Source: Dawidia cretensis (GTDB lineage Bacteria > Bacteroidota > Bacteroidia > Cytophagales > Cyclobacteriaceae). Taken from it: a stretch of 64,000 nucleotides of DNA. Location: positions 62,001 to 126,000 of the forward strand of contig NZ_JAHESE010000016.1 in assembly GCF_018598175.1 (NCBI RefSeq). Reading direction: 5' to 3'. A model generated the notes under the pieces. That model had not been told where the DNA came from. It made no database searches and saw only the letters and a program-made list of their open reading frames with translations. The position numbers were made by a program, and so were the translations under genes. Positions 27,570-36,238 of the stretch are shown piece after piece. How positions within the stretch are numbered: the stretch's first letter is position 1; each line of letters opens with the position of its first letter.

Positions 27570-29264
27570 ATGAATTTGAACCTGAGGGCGCGCGCAGCAA
27601 ACACCTATGATGCCATCGTAGTGGGATCGGGTATCAGTGGGGGATGGGCGGCAAAAGAACTGTGTGAAAAAGGACTGAAAGTGTTGATGTTGGAACGCGG
27701 CCGCAACGTCGAGCACCCCAACTACCCCACCACGGCCAAAGATCCGTGGGAAATTGCGTATGGCGGGCGGCTGACGCGGGCAGAAAAAGAAAAAAGCCAT
27801 GTGCAGGCACGACACTACTCGTTTCGGGGTGACAACAAACACTTCTATATAAATGACCTCGAAAACCCCTACACCGAAGTTCAGCGCTTCGACTGGGTGC
27901 GCGGCGACGTCGTCGGCGGCCGCTCCCTGCTGTGGGGACGCCAAAGCTACCGGTGGAGCGACCTCGATTTCTCCGCCAATGCCAACGATGGCCACGGTGT
28001 AGATTGGCCGGTGCGCTACAAGGATCTTGCGCAGTGGTACAGCTACGTCGAGTCGTTTATCGGCGTCAGCGGCCAGGCGGAAAAGTGGCCCACTTTACCG
28101 GACGGCAATTTTCAACCGCCCATGGAAATGAATTGCGTTGAGCAACACTTCCGGGCGGAAATGCAGAAGAAGTTTCCGGAGCGGCTTGTCACCATCGGCC
28201 GGGTAGCGAACCTCACCGCCCCCGTAAAAGGCCGGGGTGTATGCCAGTCGCGCAACCTTTGCCACCGCGGTTGTTTGTACGGTGCTTATTTCAGCACCAA
28301 CGCCAGCACGCTGCCCGCAGCATTTGCCACCGGCAACCTTACGCTGCGGCCACAGTCACTGGTTAACCGCGTGCTGTACGATGAGCAAGGAAAAAAAGCC
28401 ACCGGCGTGGAAGTGGTAGACTCCACTACCGGTACCGTAACGGAATATAACGCACGGCTTATTTTCCTGAATGCGTCCACGTTGGGCACCACGTTCATTC
28501 TGTTGAACTCAACGTCCGGCAGGTTCCCGAACGGGCTGGGCAACGACAGCGACCAGGTGGGACGAAACCTGATGGATCACCACAAACACGCCGGCGCATA
28601 TGCTGATGTCGAAGGCTTTGAAGATCGTTACTACATCGGCCGGCGTCCCAATGGGCTGTATGTGCCGCGGTACAGGAATCTACACGAGCAACGGACTGAC
28701 TATATCCGTGGCTTTGGTTATTTAGGTGGAGCATCGCGCGCAGGCTGGGGCGACCTGAACGGGCAGGACGTAATCGGCGCCGCGCTCAAAACAAAAGCGC
28801 AGACGCCCGGCCCGTGGCACTTCAGTCTCAATGGCTACGGCGAGTGCCTGCCTTACGCCGAAAACAGGGTAACGCTGAATACCTCCGTACAAGACGTGTA
28901 CGGACGCCCCACGCTTACAATCGACTGCTCCTTTAAGGACAACGAAAAGGCTATGCAACAAGACATGGCCAACTCGGCAGCCGAAATGTTGGAAGCGGCG
29001 GGCTATAAAAATGTAAGACCGTACGTCAAGACCTCGTATCCTGGCAACGCCAACCACGAGATGGGTACCGCCCGCATGGGCAAAGACCCAAAGACCTCGG
29101 TGTTGAATGCCTTTAACCAGGCACATGCCGTGCCGAATGTATTCGTCACTGACGGGGCGTGCATGACGTCTAACGCGAGCGCTAATCCGTCGCTGACCTA
29201 TATGGCGCTGACGGCCCGCGCGTGTGACTACGCCGTAAAAGAACTTAAACGACTAAACCTATAA
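27570..29264 (+). CDS. GMC-family FAD oxidoreductase (sugar/glycoside dehydrogenase type)
   Basis: A 564-residue flavoenzyme (from the ATG at 27570; a TTG 63 bases upstream is less likely). The FAD Rossmann loop VVGSGISGGWAAKELCEKG starts near residue 17. Cysteines 225, 231 and 235 (GVCQSRNLCHRGC) mark the branch related to gluconate, fructose and glucoside 3-dehydrogenases. The catalytic pair is His496 in NHEMGTARMG and Asn539 in SANPSLT. No signal peptide is visible. Placed before a double DUF1080 protein and a Tat-exported Gfo/Idh/MocA protein, it probably oxidises C3 of a sugar unit in a glycoside. The electron acceptor is unknown; no cytochrome or gluconate dehydrogenase subunit 3 gene is nearby. 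Confidence 0.88.
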   Translation: MNLNLRARAANTYDAIVVGSGISGGWAAKELCEKGLKVLMLERGRNVEHPNYPTTAKDPWEIAYGGRLTRAEKEKSHVQARHYSFRGDNKHFYINDLENPYTEVQRFDWVRGDVVGGRSLLWGRQSYRWSDLDFSANANDGHGVDWPVRYKDLAQWYSYVESFIGVSGQAEKWPTLPDGNFQPPMEMNCVEQHFRAEMQKKFPERLVTIGRVANLTAPVKGRGVCQSRNLCHRGCLYGAYFSTNASTLPAAFATGNLTLRPQSLVNRVLYDEQGKKATGVEVVDSTTGTVTEYNARLIFLNASTLGTTFILLNSTSGRFPNGLGNDSDQVGRNLMDHHKHAGAYADVEGFEDRYYIGRRPNGLYVPRYRNLHEQRTDYIRGFGYLGGASRAGWGDLNGQDVIGAALKTKAQTPGPWHFSLNGYGECLPYAENRVTLNTSVQDVYGRPTLTIDCSFKDNEKAMQQDMANSAAEMLEAAGYKNVRPYVKTSYPGNANHEMGTARMGKDPKTSVLNAFNQAHAVPNVFVTDGACMTSNASANPSLTYMALTARACDYAVKELKRLNL

Positions 29265-29273
29265 CAACGTAGC

Positions 29274-30644
29274 ATGAAACGACTTATCGTATGGCTGTTC
29301 GCCTGTTCTACCCTGGCGGGCTATGCCCAGAAGAAGGATAAAGACTGGCGGCCGCTCTTTAATGGTAAAGACCTGACGGGTTGGAAACAGATCAATGGCA
29401 AAGCGCCCTACAAGGTTGAAAACGGCATGATCGTCGGCACGACGATAGACGGCTCGCCAAATTCCTTCCTGATGGCCGATGGGACGTTCGGCGACTTCAT
29501 ACTCGAGCTCGATTTTAAAATGGACGACGGCACCAACTCGGGTGTACAGTTCCGCAGTGAAAGCAAACCCGACTACCTCGACGGTAAGGTATTTGGCTAT
29601 CAACTGGACTTTGATCCCAGCCCGCGCAAGTGGTGCGGCGGTATATACGACGAATCCCGTCGTCAGTGGCTCTACCCGTTGGACTATAACACAGCGGCGA
29701 AAAGCGCCTATCGCAATACCCAATGGAACAGCGTACGCATTGAAGCTATTGGCAACAGCGTCCGCACATGGATTAACGGTATACCGTGCGCCAACCTGGT
29801 GGACGACATGACGCCGAAAGGCCTGATCGCGCTGCAGGTACACGCCGTCGGCAAAGGCGAGACGGCCGGTAAACATGTATGGTTTAAAAACATCCGCATC
29901 AAGACCGAAAACCTGCAACCGTCACCCATCGACAATATTTACGTCGTAAACTTTGTGCCCAACACGCTGACAGAACAAGAAAAGAAAAACGGCGTCGTGC
30001 TGCTGTGGGATGGTAGGACCACCAACGGCTGGCGCGGTACAAGCAAAGATGGCTTTCCCGAAAAAGGCTGGGAGATTACAGATGGTACCCTCAGCGTTGT
30101 AAAGTCCGCCGGCGCGGAGTCGCAGAATGGTGGTGACATTGTTACAACAGACGAATACGCAGCGTTCGACTTACAATTCGAGTTCCGCCTGACGGAAGGT
30201 GCGAACAGCGGCGTGAAATACTTCGTTACCGAAAAGGAAAAAACACAAGGCTCGGCCATCGGCCTGGAGTACCAGGTACTCGATGACGAGAAACATCCTG
30301 ACGCCAAGCTGGGCGCCGTAGGCAATCGCACCCTGGCATCGCTGTACGACCTCATTCCTGCCAATCGCAACCCGCGTGGTGTGCATAAAATCGGTGAGTG
30401 GAACCTGGGTCGTGTTATTGTATATCCCGACAACCGCGTAGAGCACTGGCTGAACGGTTACAGAGTGGTGGAGTACGTGCGCGGCAACAACATCTACAAA
30501 GCCCTGGTGGCGCGTAGCAAATATGCACAGTGGGAAGACTTCGGCATGGCCGAAAAAGGCCACATCCTGTTACAGGATCATGGCGACCGCGTGTCCTATA
30601 GAAGTATCAAGATCAAAAACCTTAAAATGACCAACAACCCCTGA
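29274..30644 (+). CDS. Secreted double DUF1080 protein (3-keto-disaccharide hydrolase type)
   Basis: A 456-residue exported protein with a signal peptide (MKRLIVWLFACSTLAGYAQ) and two consecutive DUF1080 domains. The first covers about 22-210 (DWRPLFNGKDLTGWKQ, DGTNSGVQFRSE) and the second about 238-453 (GVVLLWDGRTTNGWRG, EGANSGVKYF, RVIVYPDNRVEHWLNGYRVV). DUF1080 is a concanavalin-like sandwich; characterised members cleave 3-keto-glycosides by hydrolysis or elimination after C3 oxidation. It lies nine bases after the GMC gene and five bases before the next gene, so the three are one operon. The natural substrate is unknown. Confidence 0.9.
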   Translation: MKRLIVWLFACSTLAGYAQKKDKDWRPLFNGKDLTGWKQINGKAPYKVENGMIVGTTIDGSPNSFLMADGTFGDFILELDFKMDDGTNSGVQFRSESKPDYLDGKVFGYQLDFDPSPRKWCGGIYDESRRQWLYPLDYNTAAKSAYRNTQWNSVRIEAIGNSVRTWINGIPCANLVDDMTPKGLIALQVHAVGKGETAGKHVWFKNIRIKTENLQPSPIDNIYVVNFVPNTLTEQEKKNGVVLLWDGRTTNGWRGTSKDGFPEKGWEITDGTLSVVKSAGAESQNGGDIVTTDEYAAFDLQFEFRLTEGANSGVKYFVTEKEKTQGSAIGLEYQVLDDEKHPDAKLGAVGNRTLASLYDLIPANRNPRGVHKIGEWNLGRVIVYPDNRVEHWLNGYRVVEYVRGNNIYKALVARSKYAQWEDFGMAEKGHILLQDHGDRVSYRSIKIKNLKMTNNP

Positions 30645-30649
30645 ATCCT

Positions 30650-31987
30650 ATGAGTCACTCGAGAAGAGATTTTATTAAGAAAGCATCGGTCGTTACCCTG
30701 GGCGCGGCGGCCTTTAGTGCAAAAAGTTATGCAAACATCATCGGTGCCAACGACCGTGTACGCGTAGGCGTCGTAGGCTTCTCCGACCGCTTCCGGCAGT
30801 CCTTGTTCCCGGCTTTTCAGAACCACTACCAGGAGCTGAACTTCGACATCGTGGCCGTCTCTGATTTGTGGAAGAAACGTCGCGAAGAGGGCCAGGCCCT
30901 CCTGAAAGAAAAATTCGGACACGACGTCCAGGCGTGCGTCAACAACGACGAGCTCTATAAGATCAAAGACCTCGACGCAGTCATCATCAGCACGGCCGAC
31001 TTTCAACACGCGCTGCACACCATTGAAGCTGTAAAGGCCGGCTGCGATACGTATACCGAAAAGCCGTTTGCCGAAACGATGGAAGATGCCCGTGCTGCAC
31101 TGAAGGCGGTAAAAGAATCGAAAAAGATCGTGCAGATTGGATCGCAGCGTCGCAGTGGTAAAAATTACCACGCGGCGGCGAAGTTCATCAAAGAAGGAAA
31201 GTTCGGTCCCATTGTCATGGTAGAGCTAAGCTGGAACGTAAACCAACCCGGCCGTTGGCGCCGTCCGGCACTGGTGGCAGAGCTGCGCGAGCAAGACACC
31301 GACTGGAAGCGTTTCTTGCTGAACCGTCCCGTCGAAGCCTTTGACCCGCGCAAGTATCTGGAGTACCGTCTCTTCTGGCCATACTCGTCCGGCATGCCCG
31401 GCCAGTGGATGAGCCACCAAATCGACACCGTACACTGGTTCAGCGAGCTGAAGCACCCGCGCAGCGTTGTAGCCAACGGCGGCGTATACTTCTGGAAAGA
31501 CGGCCGTAAAAATTGGGATACCACCACCGCCGTATTTGACTACGGCGATGACAAACAGGGCTTTCAGGTACAGTTTACGTCCCGCATGATGAACGGCGAC
31601 GAAAGCCCCGCCGAGATATACTACTCCAACGGCGGCGAGCTTAACCTGAACACCAACAAAGTGTCGGCGCGCGGCGGGCTTAAAGAAGGCCCTGCGGCCG
31701 CGATGAGCATGAAGCCCAACCTGCTGGCCGACATGGACCTGACTATGACGGCCGAGAAAGTAGTGGCTTCCGCCAACACGGGTGGCGACCCGCTTACCTC
31801 CGCGCATATGCGCAACTGGATGGAGTGTGTGCGCAGCCGCCAGGAAACCAACGCACCGGTAGAGGCTGGTTATTCACATTCTATCGCCACCATCATGACT
31901 AACGCCGCGGTGCGCACGGGCATGAAGGCCACCTTCGACGAAAAGACACAAGAGGTGATGGCCGGCGGAAAAGTTTTTAAATACTGA
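30650..31987 (+). CDS. Tat-exported Gfo/Idh/MocA family oxidoreductase
   Basis: A 445-residue NAD(P)-binding sugar dehydrogenase. It starts with a twin-arginine signal (SRRDFIKKASVVTLGAAAF, 4-22) and then the Rossmann strand VRVGVVGF. The family EKP motif (YTEKPFAETMEDA) lies near residue 130, and the C-terminal substrate domain includes PYSSGMPGQWMSHQID. Tat export suggests it folds with its cofactor before reaching the periplasm. In the operon it could introduce or reduce the 3-keto group of a sugar, working with the GMC enzyme and DUF1080. A strong terminator follows 23 bases after the stop. Confidence 0.9.
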   Translation: MSHSRRDFIKKASVVTLGAAAFSAKSYANIIGANDRVRVGVVGFSDRFRQSLFPAFQNHYQELNFDIVAVSDLWKKRREEGQALLKEKFGHDVQACVNNDELYKIKDLDAVIISTADFQHALHTIEAVKAGCDTYTEKPFAETMEDARAALKAVKESKKIVQIGSQRRSGKNYHAAAKFIKEGKFGPIVMVELSWNVNQPGRWRRPALVAELREQDTDWKRFLLNRPVEAFDPRKYLEYRLFWPYSSGMPGQWMSHQIDTVHWFSELKHPRSVVANGGVYFWKDGRKNWDTTTAVFDYGDDKQGFQVQFTSRMMNGDESPAEIYYSNGGELNLNTNKVSARGGLKEGPAAAMSMKPNLLADMDLTMTAEKVVASANTGGDPLTSAHMRNWMECVRSRQETNAPVEAGYSHSIATIMTNAAVRTGMKATFDEKTQEVMAGGKVFKY

Positions 31988-32009
31988 TTACTACGTTAGT
32001 TTCTCAACC

Positions 32010-32048
32010 ACGGGCAGAGGACGTTATGTTCTTTGCCCGTAGTTTTTT
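32010..32048 (+). terminator. Terminator of the GMC/DUF1080/Gfo-Idh-MocA operon
   Basis: ACGGGCAGAG (32010-32019) pairs with CTTTGCCCGT (32031-32040) with one G-U pair and an 11-base loop, then AGTTTTTT. It lies just past the stop at 31987. Confidence 0.85.
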
Positions 32049-32058
32049 ATAGTGTCCA

Positions 32059-32862
32059 CTACTGCATGCGCGGTGCTTCTTCTACCTTACCGCCTCGTTC
32101 GTATATAATAACCCTGGCGATCTGCTTGTTCTCTTCGACAAATTCAAACTGGAGATCGCGGTTCCGGAGAAAGAACTTCGTGGTTGTCTCCGGAAAAGCC
32201 ATTACCTGGAAACTCGACGTTGTTATTTTTAGGGCGTTTCCTTCCTGCTGTACAGTAATGGTACCGGCTTTTGATGAGTTATAATTTCCATTCAAACGCC
32301 TGAGCTTCGCCGGGGATACCGGTATGATCTTCGTCTTTGCGGTATAGACCGCAGGCTTGTGATCATAGCTCAGCACACGCGCCATCTTCCAAACTCCGTC
32401 CTTGTTGAGCCACAAGTGACTAAAACGCGCATGGCCGTCCATGTATTCTTTCTTGCCCGCCTCTTGTACATAAAAAACATGCTCGCCCTGGAGAATGGCG
32501 CCATATAACGTTCCGCTGTTATACATCGGAAAGAACTTGACCGTGCCGGGCACCGCTTCACGGCGCAGCTGCCAGTTGGCGGTATTGCCACACAACCCCG
32601 TGCGGGTGGTCTCGCCAAACTTCTGCAGCCCCAGCGTCGGGCCGCCTTTGTCGTGGTAAAATTCCAGGTCGTCAACAAAGAACAGTGTCATACTGTCGGC
32701 GTTGCAGGTATTGTACGCGCGCCAGAAGCGGCTGTCCCGGTGGAGGATTGTCGCTTGTAGTGCGGCGACATCGCCGTGTTGATTAGATTGAGCCGACGCA
32801 GGCGTATATAGTATACAACAAACAAGAGCAGCGGCAAGAATACTGGCAAAATGTACTTTCAT
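32059..32862 (-). CDS. Secreted DUF4440/NTF2-like protein with C-terminal beta domain
   Basis: A 267-residue exported protein: signal peptide to about residue 24 (TPASAQ), then an NTF2/SnoaL-like domain resembling DUF4440 at about 32-168 (FWRAYNTCNADSMTLFFVDD, HLWLNKDGVWKMARVLSYDH). A beta-rich C-terminal part follows at about 180-262 (LRRLNGNYNSSKAGTITVQQ), similar in style to the DUF3471 tails of beta-lactamase-like proteins. The substrate or role is unknown. It is a single gene, convergent with the sugar operon. Confidence 0.75.
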   Translation of the reverse strand: MKVHFASILAAALVCCILYTPASAQSNQHGDVAALQATILHRDSRFWRAYNTCNADSMTLFFVDDLEFYHDKGGPTLGLQKFGETTRTGLCGNTANWQLRREAVPGTVKFFPMYNSGTLYGAILQGEHVFYVQEAGKKEYMDGHARFSHLWLNKDGVWKMARVLSYDHKPAVYTAKTKIIPVSPAKLRRLNGNYNSSKAGTITVQQEGNALKITTSSFQVMAFPETTTKFFLRNRDLQFEFVEENKQIARVIIYERGGKVEEAPRMQ

Positions 32863-33183
32863 AGAAACGTTGTTTAAGGAGTTGCACTACGATATCTACT
32901 ATGATGCCAGTTGCAACAACCGGGTTACACGCACGGAAAAGCGGATTGCTTCCCGAGAAATGTTCACGCCTGAACAAATCGACGTACAGATGTGAACAAC
33001 GACCGATTCGCCCATGTACCGATCACACACTACACATACATGTGAGATAAGTGCCCGCTCGCGGACATTATTGTTCAGGTATGATCGTAACCGGCCGGTC
33101 GATAGTGATAATTTTTTGCTATTGGCGGGTATTTATAGAATGGCACTGGTTTAGTGGTCTTCCTTGATTATTTTCGTACACGT
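32863..33183. other. Divergent promoter region with TGTTCA/TGAACA half-sites
   Basis: 321 bases between the DUF4440-like gene (-) and the permease (+). A perfect inverted repeat TGTTCA-CGCC-TGAACA lies at 32961-32976, further half-sites at 32993-32998 (TGAACA) and 33072-33077 (TGTTCA), and a CACAT-AC-ATGTG palindrome at 33033-33044. These could bind a regulator. No small gene is supported. Confidence 0.5.
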
Positions 33184-35610
33184 ATGCTTCGTAATTATAT
33201 CATTCTTGCCTGGCGCAACATCCTGCGCAGCAAGGTTTACTCCTCGATTAATATCTCGGGACTCTCCCTTGGTATAACCTGTTGTCTGCTCCTGGCGCTA
33301 TACATCCAGGATGAAATGGCATATGACCAGCACCATGAGCGGTTGGGCGACCTCTATCGAATCTATACGCACTTCGATAGGGACATCGGCTTTGGCCAGT
33401 CCGACATAGACGGGATCTCGCCCCCGATCGCACCGGCCGTACGCGCCGAAGTGCCTGAGATCGAGGTGGCTGCCCGGTACGTCGACGCCGGCAAACAAAG
33501 CCTTTTTATCTATGGTGACAAGACATTCTACGAGTCCGACGGTATCGTAGCCGACTCTACCTTGTTCGACCTTCTTACGTACGAATTTCTGGAAGGCAAC
33601 CCGCATCACGCGCTGGACGATCCAAACACTGTCGTGATCAACGACCACCTGGCGCAAAAGCTTTTTGATGACGAGCCGGCACTCAACAAACTCGTCCAGA
33701 TCGACCGGCAAGGTGCACCCGTTACCTTTAAAGTCACCGGCGTGATAAAAGACCAGAAAAAAAGCTTTCAACACATCAACTTTGTCACATCCCTTTCCAG
33801 CGATGGTCTGAGCCGCGACTTGGTTTCGCAAGAACTCATGGACGAGTGGGCAGGAGAGAACTTTTTCGGCGGGCTGATTCGTTTGGCGCCCGGTTCCGAT
33901 GTAAAAACGGTGGAGGCTAAGATGAACGCAGTGTTGATTAAATATGGCAGCGAAGACATGAAAGCCCTGGGATTCCAGAAAACCCTGATGCTCGAACCGA
34001 TCAGGGACGTGTACCTGTATTCACCCATCGGTCGCAGCCCACGCATCCAGTATATCTATGTCATTGCCTCTATCGCTACGTTTATACTTGTGCTGGCTTG
34101 TATCAACTTCATGAACCTGTCCACTGCCCGGGCGGGTAAGCGCGCCGCCGAGATCGGCATTCGCAAGGTGATGGGTGCTTTCCGCAGCACACTGATCCGG
34201 CATATCCTGGGCGAAGCCATGGTTATTGTATTATTGGCTATTGTTATCAGCATAATGTTGGTGCAGCTAGCCCTGCCGTTTTTCAATTACCTCACCAACA
34301 AGACTATTTCTTTCAATTCCGGCAACGTAGGCTACTTTGCGGTGGCGCTGATCATACTCACCGTCATCACGGGCTTGTTAGCGGGCAGTTACCCGGCGTT
34401 CTACCTGTCGTCGTTCCAACCGGCGCAGGTATTGAAGGGCAAGCTGGCGTTGAGTAACAACACAGGCTTGCTACGGCGCTCGCTTGTGATCTTCCAGTTT
34501 CTCATTGCCATCACCCTGGTTTCCGGCATGATCATTATCTCCCGCCAGCTGAGTTACATGCAGAACAAGAGTCTGGGCTTTGATGCCGAAGCCAAAATCG
34601 TGCTGCCGCTTCGCACCGCGGAGGCACGTGGCCGCTACGAAGGCCTGCGCAATGAGCTGCTCAAGTATGAAGCTGTGGAAAAGGTATCGGCCGCACGCTT
34701 CATGCCCGGCAGCCGCGTCTTTGGCGACATGATATTTTATACCGAGGGTGGATCAATGGAAACGGGTCGGACCAATTTCCGCAACGAAGTCGATCAAGGG
34801 TACATCGAGCTATTGGATATCCCGATGGTGGCTGGGCGCACCTTTACCAGCAACCGCAAAATGGAAAGCCAGAACAAAGTGGTCATCAATCGAGCGTCTG
34901 CTAAACAATACGGCTATGAGCCGGAGGAAATGCTCGGCAAAAATCTGTACTTTGACTGGGGCAAAAAATATACCTTCGAAGTGATCGGCGTCATGGAAGA
35001 CTATCACCATATCTCTGTTCGTGAGGAGATCAAGCCACTCATCTTTGTTATGCCCGACACCATCGGACGCTACGAAGTAATGGTTGCCAGTCTTCGTTCC
35101 CGTGGTGACTTCCAAAAGGCCGTGGCCGGCATCGAAAAGATCTGGAAAGCACAGGTCGACAACACACCATTTGAATATTCCTTTCTGGACGAGAATGTTC
35201 AGAAGCAATATGACGACGATCGCCGCGTGTCGAGCATCATTACCGTATTTACCTGCATGGCTGTGCTGATCTCCTGCCTGGGTTTGTATGGCCTCTCCAC
35301 GTACATGGCGGAGCGCCGGTTCAAAGAGATCGGCGTGCGCAAGGTCATGGGTGCCAGCGTAAAACAAATCGTCACGCTCATGTCCTCCGAGTTCATTAAA
35401 CTGGTATTGGTAGCGTTGGTCCTGTCGGTGCCCTTGTCGTGGTACCTCATGGACCTGTGGTTGCAAGGATTTGCCTATCGGATTTCCATCGATGTGCTTA
35501 TATTTGTTTACGCTGGAAGTATCGCGTTGATCATTGCCCTGATCACCGTAAGCTTCGAGTCGCTCAAGGCTGCTTCGGCAAACCCGTTGAATGCCTTGCG
35601 AAACGAGTAA
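33184..35610 (+). CDS. ABC transporter permease, MacB/FtsX type (double FtsX)
   Basis: An 808-residue inner-membrane permease. The first helix is near 20-42 (INISGLSLGITCCLLLALYI), followed by a MacB-like periplasmic domain. The first FtsX block with three helices lies at about 275-415 (IATFILVLACINFMNLSTAR, GIRKVMGA). A second periplasmic domain and a second FtsX block follow (SCLGLYGLSTYMAERRFKEI, GVRKVMGASVKQIV). This is the common Bacteroidota duplicated permease. No ATPase or membrane-fusion gene is adjacent, so it must pair with one encoded elsewhere. The ATG at 33184 is chosen over a GTG at 33154. Confidence 0.92.
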   Translation: MLRNYIILAWRNILRSKVYSSINISGLSLGITCCLLLALYIQDEMAYDQHHERLGDLYRIYTHFDRDIGFGQSDIDGISPPIAPAVRAEVPEIEVAARYVDAGKQSLFIYGDKTFYESDGIVADSTLFDLLTYEFLEGNPHHALDDPNTVVINDHLAQKLFDDEPALNKLVQIDRQGAPVTFKVTGVIKDQKKSFQHINFVTSLSSDGLSRDLVSQELMDEWAGENFFGGLIRLAPGSDVKTVEAKMNAVLIKYGSEDMKALGFQKTLMLEPIRDVYLYSPIGRSPRIQYIYVIASIATFILVLACINFMNLSTARAGKRAAEIGIRKVMGAFRSTLIRHILGEAMVIVLLAIVISIMLVQLALPFFNYLTNKTISFNSGNVGYFAVALIILTVITGLLAGSYPAFYLSSFQPAQVLKGKLALSNNTGLLRRSLVIFQFLIAITLVSGMIIISRQLSYMQNKSLGFDAEAKIVLPLRTAEARGRYEGLRNELLKYEAVEKVSAARFMPGSRVFGDMIFYTEGGSMETGRTNFRNEVDQGYIELLDIPMVAGRTFTSNRKMESQNKVVINRASAKQYGYEPEEMLGKNLYFDWGKKYTFEVIGVMEDYHHISVREEIKPLIFVMPDTIGRYEVMVASLRSRGDFQKAVAGIEKIWKAQVDNTPFEYSFLDENVQKQYDDDRRVSSIITVFTCMAVLISCLGLYGLSTYMAERRFKEIGVRKVMGASVKQIVTLMSSEFIKLVLVALVLSVPLSWYLMDLWLQGFAYRISIDVLIFVYAGSIALIIALITVSFESLKAASANPLNALRNE

Positions 35611-35635
35611 AACATAGCCGTACAACCCAATCCGA

Positions 35636-36106
35636 ATGAAAATAAACATCCTCGCCGGTGCATTGGCACTCGCTTGCGCCGGCTGCCCGCCGGCGCACCA
35701 ACCCGAATCCCAGGCCCCGAAAAACAACGCCATGGGCACCTGGCAACTTGTAGCCAAGACCACATACATTGGCGATACCGTCAAGCACGATAAAATTGAA
35801 GGCACGCGCACTATCAAGATCATCAACGACACCCACTTCGCCTTCCTCACCCACGAGGCACCCATACCCGGCGACACTGCCAAGACGGCCCCTGTGTTCG
35901 TAGCCGGCGGCGGCAGCTACACCTTGCGCGATAGCATTTACACCGAAGTGCTGGAGTATTGTAATTTCCGCGAGTGGGAAAACCACGAGTTCACCTTCAC
36001 GCTGAAAGTGAAAGGCGACAGCCTTATCCAGTCGGGCGAAGAGAAAGTGGAAGCTGCCAACATCAACCAGACCATCGTCGAAAAATACCTGCGCGTTAAG
36101 CCTTAA
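35636..36106 (+). CDS. Lipocalin-like lipoprotein, function unknown
   Basis: A 156-residue lipoprotein: lipobox ACAGC near residue 17, short linker, then a beta-rich domain with a conserved entry MGTWQLVAKTTYIGD and further strands (TRTIKIINDTHFAFLTHE, GGGSYTLRDSIYTEVLEY). The pattern fits the small lipocalin/DUF4488-like proteins of Bacteroidota. It is 25 bases after the permease and followed by a strong terminator, so the two may be cotranscribed. Confidence 0.75.
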   Translation: MKINILAGALALACAGCPPAHQPESQAPKNNAMGTWQLVAKTTYIGDTVKHDKIEGTRTIKIINDTHFAFLTHEAPIPGDTAKTAPVFVAGGGSYTLRDSIYTEVLEYCNFREWENHEFTFTLKVKGDSLIQSGEEKVEAANINQTIVEKYLRVKP

Positions 36107-36125
36107 CAAAGCAGTATACTTCGCA

Positions 36126-36166
36126 AAAAGAGGTTTTGCCAAATAAAAAACGGCAAAACCTCTTTT
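36126..36166. terminator. Bidirectional terminator
   Basis: AAAAGAGGTTTTGCC (36126-36140) pairs perfectly over 15 bases with GGCAAAACCTCTTTT (36152-36166), with an A-rich 11-base loop. It ends the permease/lipoprotein unit. Its outer ten bases of stem match those of the hairpin at 24461-24508. Confidence 0.9.
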
Positions 36167-36238
36167 CATAAAAGAGCCTTTGGAACTGCTTAGAGGCTGG
36201 TAACGATTGCGTAATTTGGTGCATAAACCACAAGATCT

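Noticed and set aside
34810-35883. 357-codon minus-strand ORF
   Set aside because: Antisense to the FtsX-type permease and the following lipoprotein; those have clear signals and motifs.
36179-36218. Possible promoter of hmgA (TTTG ... TAATTTG)
   Set aside because: The spacing of about 29 bases between the two parts is too long and the -7 match lacks one T.
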